Assembly (NCBI GenBank): GCA_022592435.1
Contig: JABYQS010000581.1
Coordinates: forward strand, 1 to 17,820
From: Cerioporus squamosus
Lineage: Eukaryota; Basidiomycota; Agaricomycetes; Polyporales; Polyporaceae
Direction of reading: 5' to 3'
Length of the DNA stretch: 17,820 bases
A model generated the notes under the pieces. That model was not told the DNA's origin and ran no database searches. It was given only the letters and a program-made list of their open reading frames with translations. The position numbers and the translations under genes are program-made. Below are positions 7,954-17,287 of the stretch, in pieces (position 1 is the stretch's first letter; every line of letters starts with the position of its first letter).

Positions 7954-10686
7954 CTAGGATCTTATTGCGATAGCCGGCGGTTTCCTCCATATGACCTCGT
8001 CTTCATCAAAGTCCTTCCCGTACCTGTGAATCCGAGTCAATCTCAGGTTGACGCGAAATACATCTTCTCGCGGTACTCACTTGGCCTTGAAGTGATATAC
8101 GATGTCGTCCGCCGTACGCATCGGCGGCAAGAAGCATTTGTCGTCAGGCTTAACGAAGTCTTCGCAGATCTTGCAGACAATGTCTGCGCTTGACGGCGCT
8201 GATGCGAGTTTGACGTCGATACGCGTGCGGGCATTGGGATCGGCGCGCACGCGATACTGGGCCGGGGATGTGTCCGCGCCGTCGGGCAAAAGCTTGATGC
8301 ACTGGAAGCCTTCGTGGTCGTCCAACAAGGCCAGTCTATCGTCATGGACGTCGTCGGTCGGTCTGCCACATAGATTATCAGTTCGAACAGTGACTTGGAG
8401 TGCATGGAAGTGACTCACCAGCTGTCCTGCCGCACGCATTTCCAGAGTATCTCGTCAGCAATATGCTCTACCTGACACCATGTGGATAGTAAGCCAAAGG
8501 TTGAACGGGACGGCAGGAAGAACTCACGAAGTCTCCCCATGTGAGCTGAGCAGGATCAGGAAGATTGGGATTCCCGCAGGCACAGTGCAATCGTCCGGAA
8601 GACACAAGTCGGGTGAGTTCCGGGATCCAGGTGTCCTCGGCGAGTCCGGTAGCTTCAAGGATGACCTGCTGAGCTTCCCATGCACTGCCCATGAGTTCGA
8701 CCCAGTAAGGATATCGCATCTCAAAGCCGCGTTCCCTCTCGCGTGCCCTCTCCGCGTAGTATTCCTGATGATCCGAGGAGGTGGGTGAATGGAAACTATG
8801 GTCCGAGTCATAACTCTCTTCGGGATTCCGAATCGGCTTCGGGGTCGTCATTGGTCTCGAGTTCGTCCTTGGACTTGGGTTGGTCCTTGAGCTCTTCCAG
8901 CGATTTGCAAACAGAGATGTCTCGATGGTGCTCTCTCCAATGGACGTGGATGTCCGGATACGCGAAGGGGGCTTCACCGCATTCTGTGCAGGCAAACAAC
9001 GCGTAAGGCATGCTGAGGGTCTCTTCGAGATCGTTTTTGGCCTTGAGTGCGCGCGCAGCTTCGTCTCCACGTTCCTCGCGTAGTTTCTTGGTCACAAGGG
9101 TGGAAAGGACAAACGCATAGGTCGTTTCGTACTGGGCCATCTCACCACGAAGGGCTACGAGCGTGTCGCGGTTCCAGAACTGGCTACGAATGTGGGGATC
9201 GCGACGACTGTAGTCACGGAGACGTCGGAGCGAGAGGCTGGCGCAGCGGCCTCCGTCGTGCCTGTTCGGATACATCCGCTGGTCGAAATGGGACCATGGT
9301 CCGTTCAGCAGTTCCTCGTACCACTCCTCGAGCTGCTCGAAACGTTTGTCATGCCTGTAGTCGAACGTCTGCTGATATTTTGCTAGCAGCCACTCATGGT
9401 CTTTGTGCAGTGAGGGAAACCGGTCCTAGTTCATAGCTGCGAGCAAGGTGGGAGTGAACATCCATCTCAGCTTGAAAGTAGCTTGGAGCCGCGTCTTACT
9501 TTGCACTTCAGGAGGCATCAGACCTTCAATATCGGCCAGGTCCGGAGACACATAGGATAGCCGCAGATCCTCATACTGCCTTCGGTGGGATTCGATGCGT
9601 CATCCACTTGTGACGGGAACGAGGCAACTCACCAGTCCGGTTGGAGGAAGATTGCGTTTTTTGTCTCGCAAATCATCGCTACCCAATACTGAACGAGGAT
9701 AGCATGCTATATATCCCGCGTCAACCTATAGTTCACGATGCGAAGCCGGACTGGTCTCGACTTACGACCTGTCGACGGCGCAGATTCTTCATACGTTCCA
9801 GTAGAAACGGTTTCAACGCGGCCCATTCTTCGACGCTGGGTGGAGGCCATAAGATAGCCTTCGTTGCGACGAGTTCGGGTGTATAGTAAAAGTGGTACTT
9901 GGTGTGGCGAGTCGGATCGATATCTTCCGTCTTCCACCACGTACCCCGATTCCAGGACTCTGTCACGGAGTAAGGGAGGTGCGTGAACCGACGAAGTGTA
10001 GTATGAGCGTACCGGAGTTGCTCTCGCAAGGAGTTAGCATTGTGACCATGCAGCTGACAGCCAGGGGGACATCAGCCAATGCATCAACTCCCTCGCATAC
10101 GCTGTGAGCGAAGATACGTCATCAAGGAAAGTAGCCGGAGTGTAGGTTCAGAGCTCACTTCTTATCCCAACAGGCGTCACACAGCCGCACTCTCAGAGCG
10201 TAGTCAACGGAATGTGCGCCCTCAACGCCACAAGTCTAAGTTGAGACGACTTGGTTCAGTGGACTGACTGCGGAAGGAGTACGAGAGTAGACCTCACAAA
10301 GCAGTGGTCATCACACACGAGAGCGGTATAGGACGGTTCGCTCATATCATTGGGGCACATTGGCAACTGGGGGACAGAGTGTAACACATTTCGCCGTACT
10401 GGACGGTTCTTCCTAGACAACAGAGTACGACGCAGCATCCTTGAGGCACGCGCGCAGCGAAGCAACTCGAGTGGGGATGAGTATGAAGCAACCTACGCGC
10501 AACCGTCAGACGGGTTCCGAAGGACATGAGTATAGCGCGACGTACCTGAAGGAATACATCTATTGGTAAAGATGGAGGATGTCCTTGGGCTTGGCTAATC
10601 TGCACGCGATCCTGCTGTTGGGGATGGGTACCAGGAAGAGAGGGAGTAGGGCGCGAAAGTGCACGTTCCAGACCTGATATTATCAT
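7954..10686 (-). pseudogene. F-box protein with C2H2-like finger, long copy (F-box copy 2)
   Basis: Paralogue of the F-box gene at 2418-4281. Exons on the minus strand: start region to 10546; 10492-10298; 10235-10159; 10101-10013; 9959-9766; 9706-9633; 9579-9500; 9436-8528; 8471-8419; 8362-8081; 8023-7954. The F-box reads LPIDVFLQ then VASYSSPLELLRCARAS; next come VPQLPMCPND, CGVEGAHSVDYALRVRLCD, and in the long exon a classical finger CTECGEAPFAYPDIHVHW (C-x2-C-x12-H-x3-H with the following residues). The C-terminal CKICEDF...YHFKAKYG block has Tyr where copy 1 has His. Defects: TAG at 9428-9426 at the start of exon 8; a one-base shift near 8825 in an acidic linker; and a TGA formed across the 8419/8362 splice, where copy 1 has Trp. 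The start codon is uncertain (ATG 10686 or 10767). Exons are otherwise well preserved, so either a young pseudogene or a model with sequence errors. Confidence 0.7.
8915..9000 (-). other. C2H2-type zinc finger segment inside F-box copy 2
   Basis: The exon 8 frame holds Cys-x2-Cys-x12-His-x3-His, preceded by YALFA, an exact fit to the classical C2H2 spacing. It follows a helical, charged stretch and precedes an acidic linker. The short paralogue lacks this segment. It could bind nucleic acid or protein; no target can be read from the sequence. Confidence 0.65.
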
Positions 10687-11292
10687 GAGCACCGAGTATG
10701 GATGATTGCGGGCTAACGCATACGCGTGTGGATCTCTTGGGCCATCAGCCCTGAGTGTTCTGTACATGATCTCAACTCGTCCTCGTACCTGTCAAAGCTG
10801 CGTTCCTATAAATGCCGAATTTACCGTGCAAAGAAAATGTACCCCTTCACTACCAGCTCTAGAACATCTGTGTCGTTTCCCTCTTCCGCTGCGTCCTGAT
10901 CATCTTCCTCTTCATCGTCGAAGACGCCAGGTGGTGGCGGAGGCTCGTTCTTGACCGCCTCCTCGACAGCGACCATGAAGTCCTCTTCGCATGTTTTCCA
11001 CATGCTTCTCCTCGAGAGACAATGTGCTGAAGGTGGTGGACTGTGCAACACGGCCTTGTGCACGAGAACCAGTGGTAGTACTTGAGTAGTACTAGTACGA
11101 CGTACTGGCGGAGCCCTCAGCCAAGTTTGCCAACAGCACGCCCACGTGACCAAACGCGATCGTTCAGGGCAGGGGCCTCGATTCACCCCCGCCGGTGGAT
11201 TGTTTTCAACTTCATCGTCCATTGCATCCCGCACTAATCAAGGATCGTTGCGTAGGGCGAACAGCTATAGTACAAGTTGAGTCACGGCGTCA
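10687..11292. other. Intergenic stretch between F-box copy 2 and GH5 copy A
   Basis: Apart from the acidic ORF at 10821-11222 (listed separately) nothing is recognised. It should contain the promoter of the minus-strand F-box gene and the 3' untranslated region of GH5 copy A. An imperfect dyad lies at 11069-11107, opening CCAGT and closing ACTGG, with AGTACT repeated inside; its role is unknown. Confidence 0.45.
10821..11222 (-). CDS. Hypothetical acidic protein, doubtful
   Basis: An ATG-initiated frame of 133 codons. Its C-terminal third is strongly acidic and proline-containing (EPPPPPGVFDDEEEDDQD), a composition common in real fungal proteins and rare by chance. The N-terminal half has no motif and does not look protein-like. 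It may be the last exon of a longer gene, or a remnant. No homologue is recognised. Confidence 0.3.
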   Translation of the reverse strand: MDDEVENNPPAGVNRGPCPERSRLVTWACCWQTWLRAPPVRRTSTTQVLPLVLVHKAVLHSPPPSAHCLSRRSMWKTCEEDFMVAVEEAVKNEPPPPPGVFDDEEEDDQDAAEEGNDTDVLELVVKGYIFFAR

Positions 11293-13008
11293 CTACTTTC
11301 CTTGAGCAACCAACGAAGCGTTGTCTGTAAGGACCTTGTTCAGCCCCTCCCGATGCAAGCAGTTCGAGAACGCGAAACTCTTCGCAATCTCGTCAATCTC
11401 CGCCTCACTCTTCCCCTTGAAGTGTTCCGCCCATTCGCGAATGAGGAACTCGGAGACGAGGATATTGCGCGCGAGCCGGCCGATGCGATCCGTGAGCTTC
11501 CACACGGGTGCCGGGTACAGGTTCTGGTGCTCGGGCTTGATCTCCTTCTTGATGAGGTCAACGAGAGGCTGGTAGACGTCCCGGACCTGCGAGTCGTCAG
11601 CGCCCCACGCGTCGATGGCAAGCCGGTGCTTCTTTGCCAGGAAGTCCTCGAAGAGCGTCATGTACGGCGTCTCGCGCGACACGTACACCATGCCCTGGAA
11701 CCCGATGTCCTTGTACAGCCAGATGGACCAGCTCAGACGATCCTGATGCGACAAGCGTCAGCTGAAGGACAGTGGAGAGAGGCGAACCCGAGTCCCACCT
11801 TGTTGTAGATTTCGAGCTGGTCCTTGAGCACCTTGTACCTCTCCTCGTTGATTGCGTCCGTGCGGTCACCCTCGTACTCCTTGCGAGCGTAGACAGGGCC
11901 CCACTCCCCGTTCCATACACACTGCCCGTGCTTGTCCATCCACTCGCGCTTCTTCTCGTAGCTCCTGCGTAACCGGTGCTGCTGCACCTCGCTGCTGACG
12001 TACTGCTCTGGAGCAGAAGGGAAGCCGAAGACGGAGTAGTCGTGAATCGAGTACGCGACGTTCTCCCACTTCTTGTACGCGTCGCCGAAGTGCGAGAAGT
12101 CAGACGCGAACGTGTTACCGTCAAGGAATAGCGCGTGGTGGGGGTCGATGGTGCGAATCGCCTTGTACACCCGGTCGTAGAAGTCGATCAGGCGCGTCTG
12201 GTACGGATCGGTGGGTTCGTTGAGGGGGTTGTAGCCGGCAATCCACGTGTTCCCTGCGTAGTGCTTCGCAAGCTCTTCCCAGAGCCAGATGACACGGTCC
12301 TGGAAGTCCTTGTGCTCCCACATCTTGGCGATGTGGGTACCGGCGTCGGCGTGCCAGTCGGTGTTCTGACCGCCCGGCGCGGTGTGGAGGTCGAGGATGG
12401 TGTAAATCCCGTGTTTCGCGCACAGGTCGATGACGCGATCGAGGTGCTTGAACCCCTCGGGTTTGAGAACGCGAGGGTTCATGTCATCTGACGCACACGA
12501 TGTCAGTTAAGTGAGATGTCATCCAACACGAAGATGCGCCATACCCTCGAAATGTCTATAGTTGAACGGAAGACGTATGCAATTCAGCCCCAAGCTCTTG
12601 AAGAACGCTGCATCTTCGTCCTGAAAGAAATATTCAAGGAACTAAAGGAGAGGCGTTGAGTGAATGTGGGGAGTATGCCGTGGTACAGCACCGCGTTACG
12701 CACCTTGTCGAAGAAAAGCTCCGACTTCTCCTTGCCCACGACGTCCGCGAGAGCAGCGCGAATCTGGAATTCGCAGCCAGGATAACCTGCAGTCAATATC
12801 AGCAGGTGGTAGTCATCGCCGCGCACGATCTTCACGAACCGCTGATGAAGTTCTCCATGCTGCGATGCCAGCAACCTGTCAGCTAACAGGTATGCAAGGT
12901 AAAATGGCGGACTCACTTCATCCATCCACCCAACCCCGCACCTCGCAGGATGACCTCCTCCCCGTTCTGATCGACGATCTTGGTGCCAGATACCTTCAAG
13001 AATGCCAT
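11293..13008 (-). CDS. GH5 family glycoside hydrolase, intact (GH5 copy A)
   Basis: A retaining glycoside hydrolase with the GH5 (beta/alpha)8 fold. Six exons on the minus strand: 13008-12917, 12859-12840 (a 20-nt microexon), 12786-12704, 12641-12545, 12487-11799, 11742-11293. They total 1431 nt, or 476 aa, with all phases consistent. Motifs in order: [42 protein letters not shown] (acid/base Glu about 188), SIHDYS, and [10 protein letters not shown] (nucleophile Glu about 292). The N-terminus [16 protein letters not shown] is not a signal peptide, so a cytosolic enzyme is likely, for example in turnover of internal glucan or glycoside. The subfamily and substrate cannot be fixed from motifs; beta-glucan or a glucosylated lipid is possible. 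The ATG follows AACC-like context GCCATGGC. It is divergent from GH5 copy B. Confidence 0.9.
12840..12859 (-). other. 20-nt coding microexon in GH5 copy A
   Basis: Encodes MENFIS between two introns (12916-12860 and 12839-12787). The same 20-nt exon, with the same phases, occurs in GH5 copy B at 13622-13641. Automatic gene finders often miss exons this short. Confidence 0.8.
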
Positions 13009-13467
13009 GGCGGATGTATGTAGCTCAAGGCCCTACCCTCACCTATCGCACTCCTATCTATATATACGCGAACAGCCAGCGTCCTCGGAGCATCGCTCAA
13101 CCTCCACGTCGCGGTCCGTATGGGAGCCAAGTCTTCCGAGGATTCGCCGTGTGCGGTGGGATAGGGTGGGATCCAGTTGACTAAGGGGCTCGAGAGCGGG
13201 TACAGGCACCGAACATACAGCGAACTTCCTGATATAGGACTTATCTGGACCATCGGCATCATGTGTTTGCTGTGCGATGACCCGGCGGGCTCTGTACGAA
13301 GGACAGCAGGGGTCTCGCGGTCCGGAACCAACGCCTTCGCTTGACAAGGGCGGCCGCCAGTTAATTCGTATATATGTATAGCAGCGGATCGAGCGGGCAC
13401 ACGGAGTGCCTCGTCTCACTTCGTAAGGCAGTCACTCACACGTACCGACAACTGTCTGTTTGTCGCA
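13009..13467. promoter_or_regulatory. Shared bidirectional promoter region of the GH5 pair
   Basis: The 459 bp between the two divergent ATGs contain no gene. Each side has a TATA-like block: 13056-13066 on the minus strand (TATATATAG), about 50 bp before copy A's ATG, and 13367-13380 on the plus strand (CGTATATATGTATAG), about 90 bp before copy B's ATG. Read outward, the two blocks align (TTCG, TATATAT, ATAG, then AG), as expected if the core promoter was duplicated with the genes. A shared upstream region suggests co-expression, which is inference. Confidence 0.6.
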
Positions 13468-15187
13468 ATGGCGGGCTTCCTGAGGGTCGATAAGACTCAA
13501 ATACTCGATGAGTCGGGACGCGATATCATCCTGCGCGGTGCGGGTTTGGGCGGATGGATGACGTGAGTGGTTAGGTCAGCCTGTCAGCTACTGGGCACTG
13601 ACCTGCGGATCACTTCGCCAGGATGGAGAACTTCATTTCAGGTGAGAGATGCCGGCCTGACACATCGAAATGGCTGAAATTGGACTGCTATGCGCAGGCT
13701 ACCCCGGATGCGAGTTTCAGATCAGAGAAGCCCTTGCGGGGGTCCTGGGCAAGGATAAGTCTGAGTACTTCTTCGACAAGGTTCGCTACCCGCACCCAGT
13801 GAGCTAGGAGGTCTAATGGGATGCTCGTTCAGTTCCTAGAGCACTTCTTCGCCGAGCCCGACGCGGCCTTCTTCAAGTCTCTCGGACTGAACTGCATTCG
13901 CATAGCAATCAACTACCGGCATTTCGAGGACGATCTCAAACCTCGCGTCTTGAAGCCCGAAGGGTTCAAGCATCTCGACCGCGTCGTAGCTGCTTGCGCA
14001 AAGCACGGGATCTACACCATCCTGGACATGCACACCGCCCCCGGCGGGCAGAACGGTGGCTGGCACTCTGATGCGGGAACGCACATCGCGAACTTTTGGA
14101 TCCACAAAGACTTCCAGGACAGACTCGTCTGGCTCTGGACTGAGATCGCTCGGCACTACAAGGACGAAAAGGTAGGTACTGACAGCCACCATATACTGTC
14201 CGCCGGTTCGCTCATGCAATGTGTAGTGGATCGCGGGCTACAACCCCATGAACGAGCCAGCGGACCCGCGTCACAGCGGACTGGTGAACTTCTACGACCG
14301 CGTCCATGCAGCCATCAGGTCCGTCGATTCCAGCCACATCCTTTTCCTCGACGGGAACACATACGCGACGGACTTCTCGGGCTTCCCAGACGATGCAGGG
14401 ACGCGCTGGACGAACACCGCCTATGCCATCCATGACTACTCCCTCTACGGCTTCCCTAACGCGCCCGAGCCATACGCGCGCACCGAAGAACAGCGCAGGC
14501 GTATGAAACGAAGCTACGAGAAGAAGAGAGCGTGGATGGATGAGCGCGGGCTCTGCGTCTGGAACGGCGAGTGGGGCCCTGTGTATGCCCGGAAGGAGTA
14601 CGAGGGAGATGAGATGGACGAGATCAACGAGCGACGCTACAATGTCCTGAACGACCAGCTTGAGCTCTACGCGAAGGCAAGTCTCTCCATGGGCTGTGAG
14701 GGAGGGGATCTTCGCACCTGACGCATGACTGACATCAGGATCGCTTGAGCTGGTCGATCTGGCTGTACAAGGACATCGGCTTCCAGGGGATGGTGTACGT
14801 CTCCCCTGAGACCTCGTACCGACAGCTCTTCGCCGACTTCCTCGCGAAGAAGTACCGCCTGGCCGCCGACTCTTGGGGCGCAGACGACAAGTACGTGCGC
14901 GACGTGTACAGGCCTATTGTGCAGCTCATCGAGGACAACGTACCGGACGAGGAACACCGTCGACTGTATCCATACCCTGTCTGGACAGTCGAAGGCCGTG
15001 TCGCCGGCTGGCGCGGTGTATGCTCATCAGCGAGTTCCTGGTTGGCGAGTGGGCGGAGCATTTCAAAGGGATGTCGAAGGAGGACCTGGACAGACTGGCG
15101 GTAAGCTTCAAGTTCGAGAACTGCGTCGAGAGGCAGGGGTTGAACGTAGTCTTGCGGAGCCACGCAGGACAGGCAGGATCAGTATGA
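13468..15187 (+). CDS. GH5 family glycoside hydrolase with late frame break (GH5 copy B)
   Basis: Paralogue of GH5 copy A. Exons: 13468-13562, 13622-13641 (microexon), 13698-13780, 13833-14171, 14227-14676, 14739-15187. Motifs: [41 protein letters not shown] (acid/base Glu about 189), [16 protein letters not shown] (nucleophile Glu about 294). No signal peptide. The coding sum is 1436 nt, one short of a multiple of three: around 15003 the frame slips between TVEGRV and RLARCMLISEF, where copy A reads DRIGRLARN. One extra G there would restore a 478-residue protein ending at 15187. As written, translation stops at 15104, replacing about the last 60 residues with unrelated ones. The catalytic core is untouched. 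The intron 14677-14738 has a GC donor. An indel in the assembly is as likely as a mutation. Confidence 0.87.
13622..13641 (+). other. 20-nt coding microexon in GH5 copy B
   Basis: Encodes MENFIS plus flanking partial codons between CGCCAG and GTGAGA splice signals. It matches the microexon of copy A in length and phase. Confidence 0.8.
14677..14738 (+). other. GC-AG intron in GH5 copy B
   Basis: The exon ends CTCTACGCGAAG and the intron opens GCAAGT, closing GACATCAG. The copy A intron at the same place opens GTGGGA. The splice is fixed by the flanking protein match (QLELYAK then [12 protein letters not shown]), so the non-canonical GC donor is well supported. Confidence 0.8.
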
Positions 15188-15555
15188 GTTATCAGAGTAC
15201 TCAAACTATACATACATGCATGCACGACCCACTGCAGTTGATCGGCCTTGTCCGCAGCATACCCTCATTGCAAACATCAGCCTTCATGGGCTTCCGCCCT
15301 CTACTCGAAGCGCAGGAGGAGGAGGAGGAGGAGGAGGAGGAGGAGGAGGAGGAGAGGCACCGGGAGGACAACCTCGAAGGGAAACGAGAAGTTCACAATC
15401 AAAAATCAATGTGGCGGTGCTGGCCAGGCTGAGGAAAGGAGGAGCGTAAAATGATTTAGGCCAGGTCTAACAGCTGGCTGATGTAGCTAAGGCGGACATA
15501 CATATGACATCATTGACATGGGTATCAAAGCAGGAAGAGGTATGTGTAACTTAGT
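15188..15555. other. Intergenic stretch between GH5 copy B and the unknown gene
   Basis: A convergent 3' region of 368 bp. It carries the AGG repeat and no recognisable gene. Long frames crossing the repeat (poly-Glu, poly-Gly or poly-Arg, depending on frame) are products of the repeat. Confidence 0.6.
15314..15353. repeat. (AGG)n microsatellite
   Basis: About 13 uninterrupted AGG units in 40 bp. The plus strand is all purine here, which favours slippage and possibly triplex or G-rich secondary structure. It lies 127 bp after the stop of GH5 copy B, in or near its 3' untranslated region. Confidence 0.95.
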
Positions 15556-17287
15556 TCAGCATGAGGCGGGCTCAGATTCCTCCGAGTCGGTGTCAGGTCC
15601 ACACAGGTCGGGCTCGTCGAGCTGGCAGCGCAACGTCCACCGCAACGACGCGCGCCCTTCCTCCGTGCTCAGGCGCTCCAGAAACTCCTCCCGAATGCTA
15701 TCAAAGCGGGCCTTGAGTTCTTCTGCGTGCTGGCGCAGACCCCAAAGGAAGTGAACGAAGCGAACCATGCCGTCCTCGCATACATCAAACCGGTGTTGCG
15801 TGGTGTTGCAATCAGCGATGTAGATACACTGACAGCCGCGAGCGTGAGTCACTCCCTCAAGTCAGGTAGGAAGCGGCAGGTGACGTACGTTGTCCGCGGA
15901 TGAGTACCACGTCGAAGAGACGTAGCCGTATTGTCCACTCGTGGCGAGCCCGTAGACAGGGAAGTCCTTGATCCCCAAAGTTGCGAGGAACTTCGCGGCG
16001 CTCACACAGTTCAAGCGCTGCTTGTTCCGTGTTGAGTCATCGAGACCACACTCGTGAATTTGATGGTTGACCAGCAGGACAGGGAGATGGAGTACATGGC
16101 GCGAAGCGTTTCTGTCTGCAGCCGTCGTGACTGCTGACTCAGCCTGCGGGATGGATGGGACAACAAGGAACGATATGTCCTGCAGTAAAGCCCGTGCGCC
16201 GTCGAGGTCGAGGTCGCCTTGCAGGCCATCCAGGAGGTCGTTGATGGCGACAGAGATCCCAGCGTCGATGAACCCGCCCACCGGATACCGTTGCACCCGC
16301 GCTTTGAGCTTCTCAACTTCGTCCTCAGCCGTATCTTGTGGAGTCCAGGTCTTATCCCGAGGGCTCTTTGTATCGGTCAACAGATCGCAGAGGAACGCCA
16401 CGTCGTCCTTCACTAGACTTGTGTATTCGTATGTGTCGCACATTTCTCTCCCGACGTTCTGCAAAGACTCCACCTCAGAATGATCCGAGTCCAAACGGGC
16501 TCTGGCTGTCCTTATCATGTCGGCTAGTGCACTGTGTTCCTTCTGCATGAGGGCGATATGCCTGCGAATGACACGGACAAACCCTGTATGGGGCATCTGC
16601 ACGAGCCCTTCTGGTTCAGACGGGAGCACGGCATCGTACTCCGCACAGCGCAAGTAGTTCACTTGTGTGTTGCACCTGTGGAACAAACCGTCAATGGAGT
16701 TCCCGCAAACATCACGCGAGTTCGAGTACGCTCACAGTTGGAAGTCTAGCACTATCACGAGGCCAGGTTCGGAGCGCAGCAGTCCGAAACACCAGCTCAT
16801 GGCGTCATCCCAAAGCTCGAGTGTCCGGACACTGTCGTTGACCGATTTCTGCCAAGCCTCTTCTTTCGCAAGCATAGAGAGTACCTCGAGGGCAGGATGG
16901 TACCTTGGGTCATAGCCGAATTCGCCAGGCCGCACCGCGAAGGCCACCATGACCGACTTCTGAGGGACTGGTCTCTTGCCGAATCTGCATGACACCAGAT
17001 CATCAACAAGCTTGACCAGTCGATTCAGACGGAGACATACCTCGTGTGGACTCGGAAGAGGATACATGAGCTTGAAGTATCGGTTGAGCACCTTGGCGTG
17101 CCTCTTGTGCACAGGTCCTTTCCGAAGGAGCGACAGTGTGAGAACGCGGTGATCCAATGACCACTGTGCAACGCTCAGCACAATGTCCCTTGGTACTGGC
17201 TTCTTCATCATGATCTTCTCATACTTCTTCTCCCTATCCTCTTCTGACACCCTGTCCTTTTCGGAGAACAGTGGTTCATCAAGTGGC
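15556..17287 (-). CDS. Conserved-looking hypothetical protein, 5' end uncertain
   Basis: Three exons on the minus strand: 17287-16736, 16675-15889, 15828-15556, with GTGAGC and GTACGT donors and consistent phases, giving about 536 visible residues and no stop. The function is not recognised. Visible features: a Lys/Glu-rich start; VLDFQLCNTQVNYLRCAEYD across the first splice; a charged, helical middle; a PVLLVNHQIHECGLD block; then KFLATLGIKDFPVYGLATSG and YIADCNTTQHRFDVCEDG across the second splice; an acidic tail (DTDSEESEP). It resembles the multi-copy hypothetical proteins typical of agaricomycete genomes, but that is a general impression. The frame opens at a splice acceptor (ACAG before 17287), so at least one 5' exon is missing; the GTG at 17250 is not a believable start. 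No membrane segment or signal peptide is seen. Confidence 0.75.

Noticed and set aside
9047..9436. 129-codon plus-strand frame
   Set aside because: Antisense to the long exon of F-box copy 2; no protein features of its own.
11069..11107. Imperfect dyad with repeated AGTACT
   Set aside because: Pairing is short and broken; not strong enough to call a structured element or binding site.
11302..11808. 168-codon plus-strand frame
   Set aside because: Antisense to the last exon of GH5 copy A, which is confirmed by its paralogue.
15216..15454. Frames reading poly-Gly, poly-Glu or poly-Arg
   Set aside because: They only translate the AGG microsatellite.
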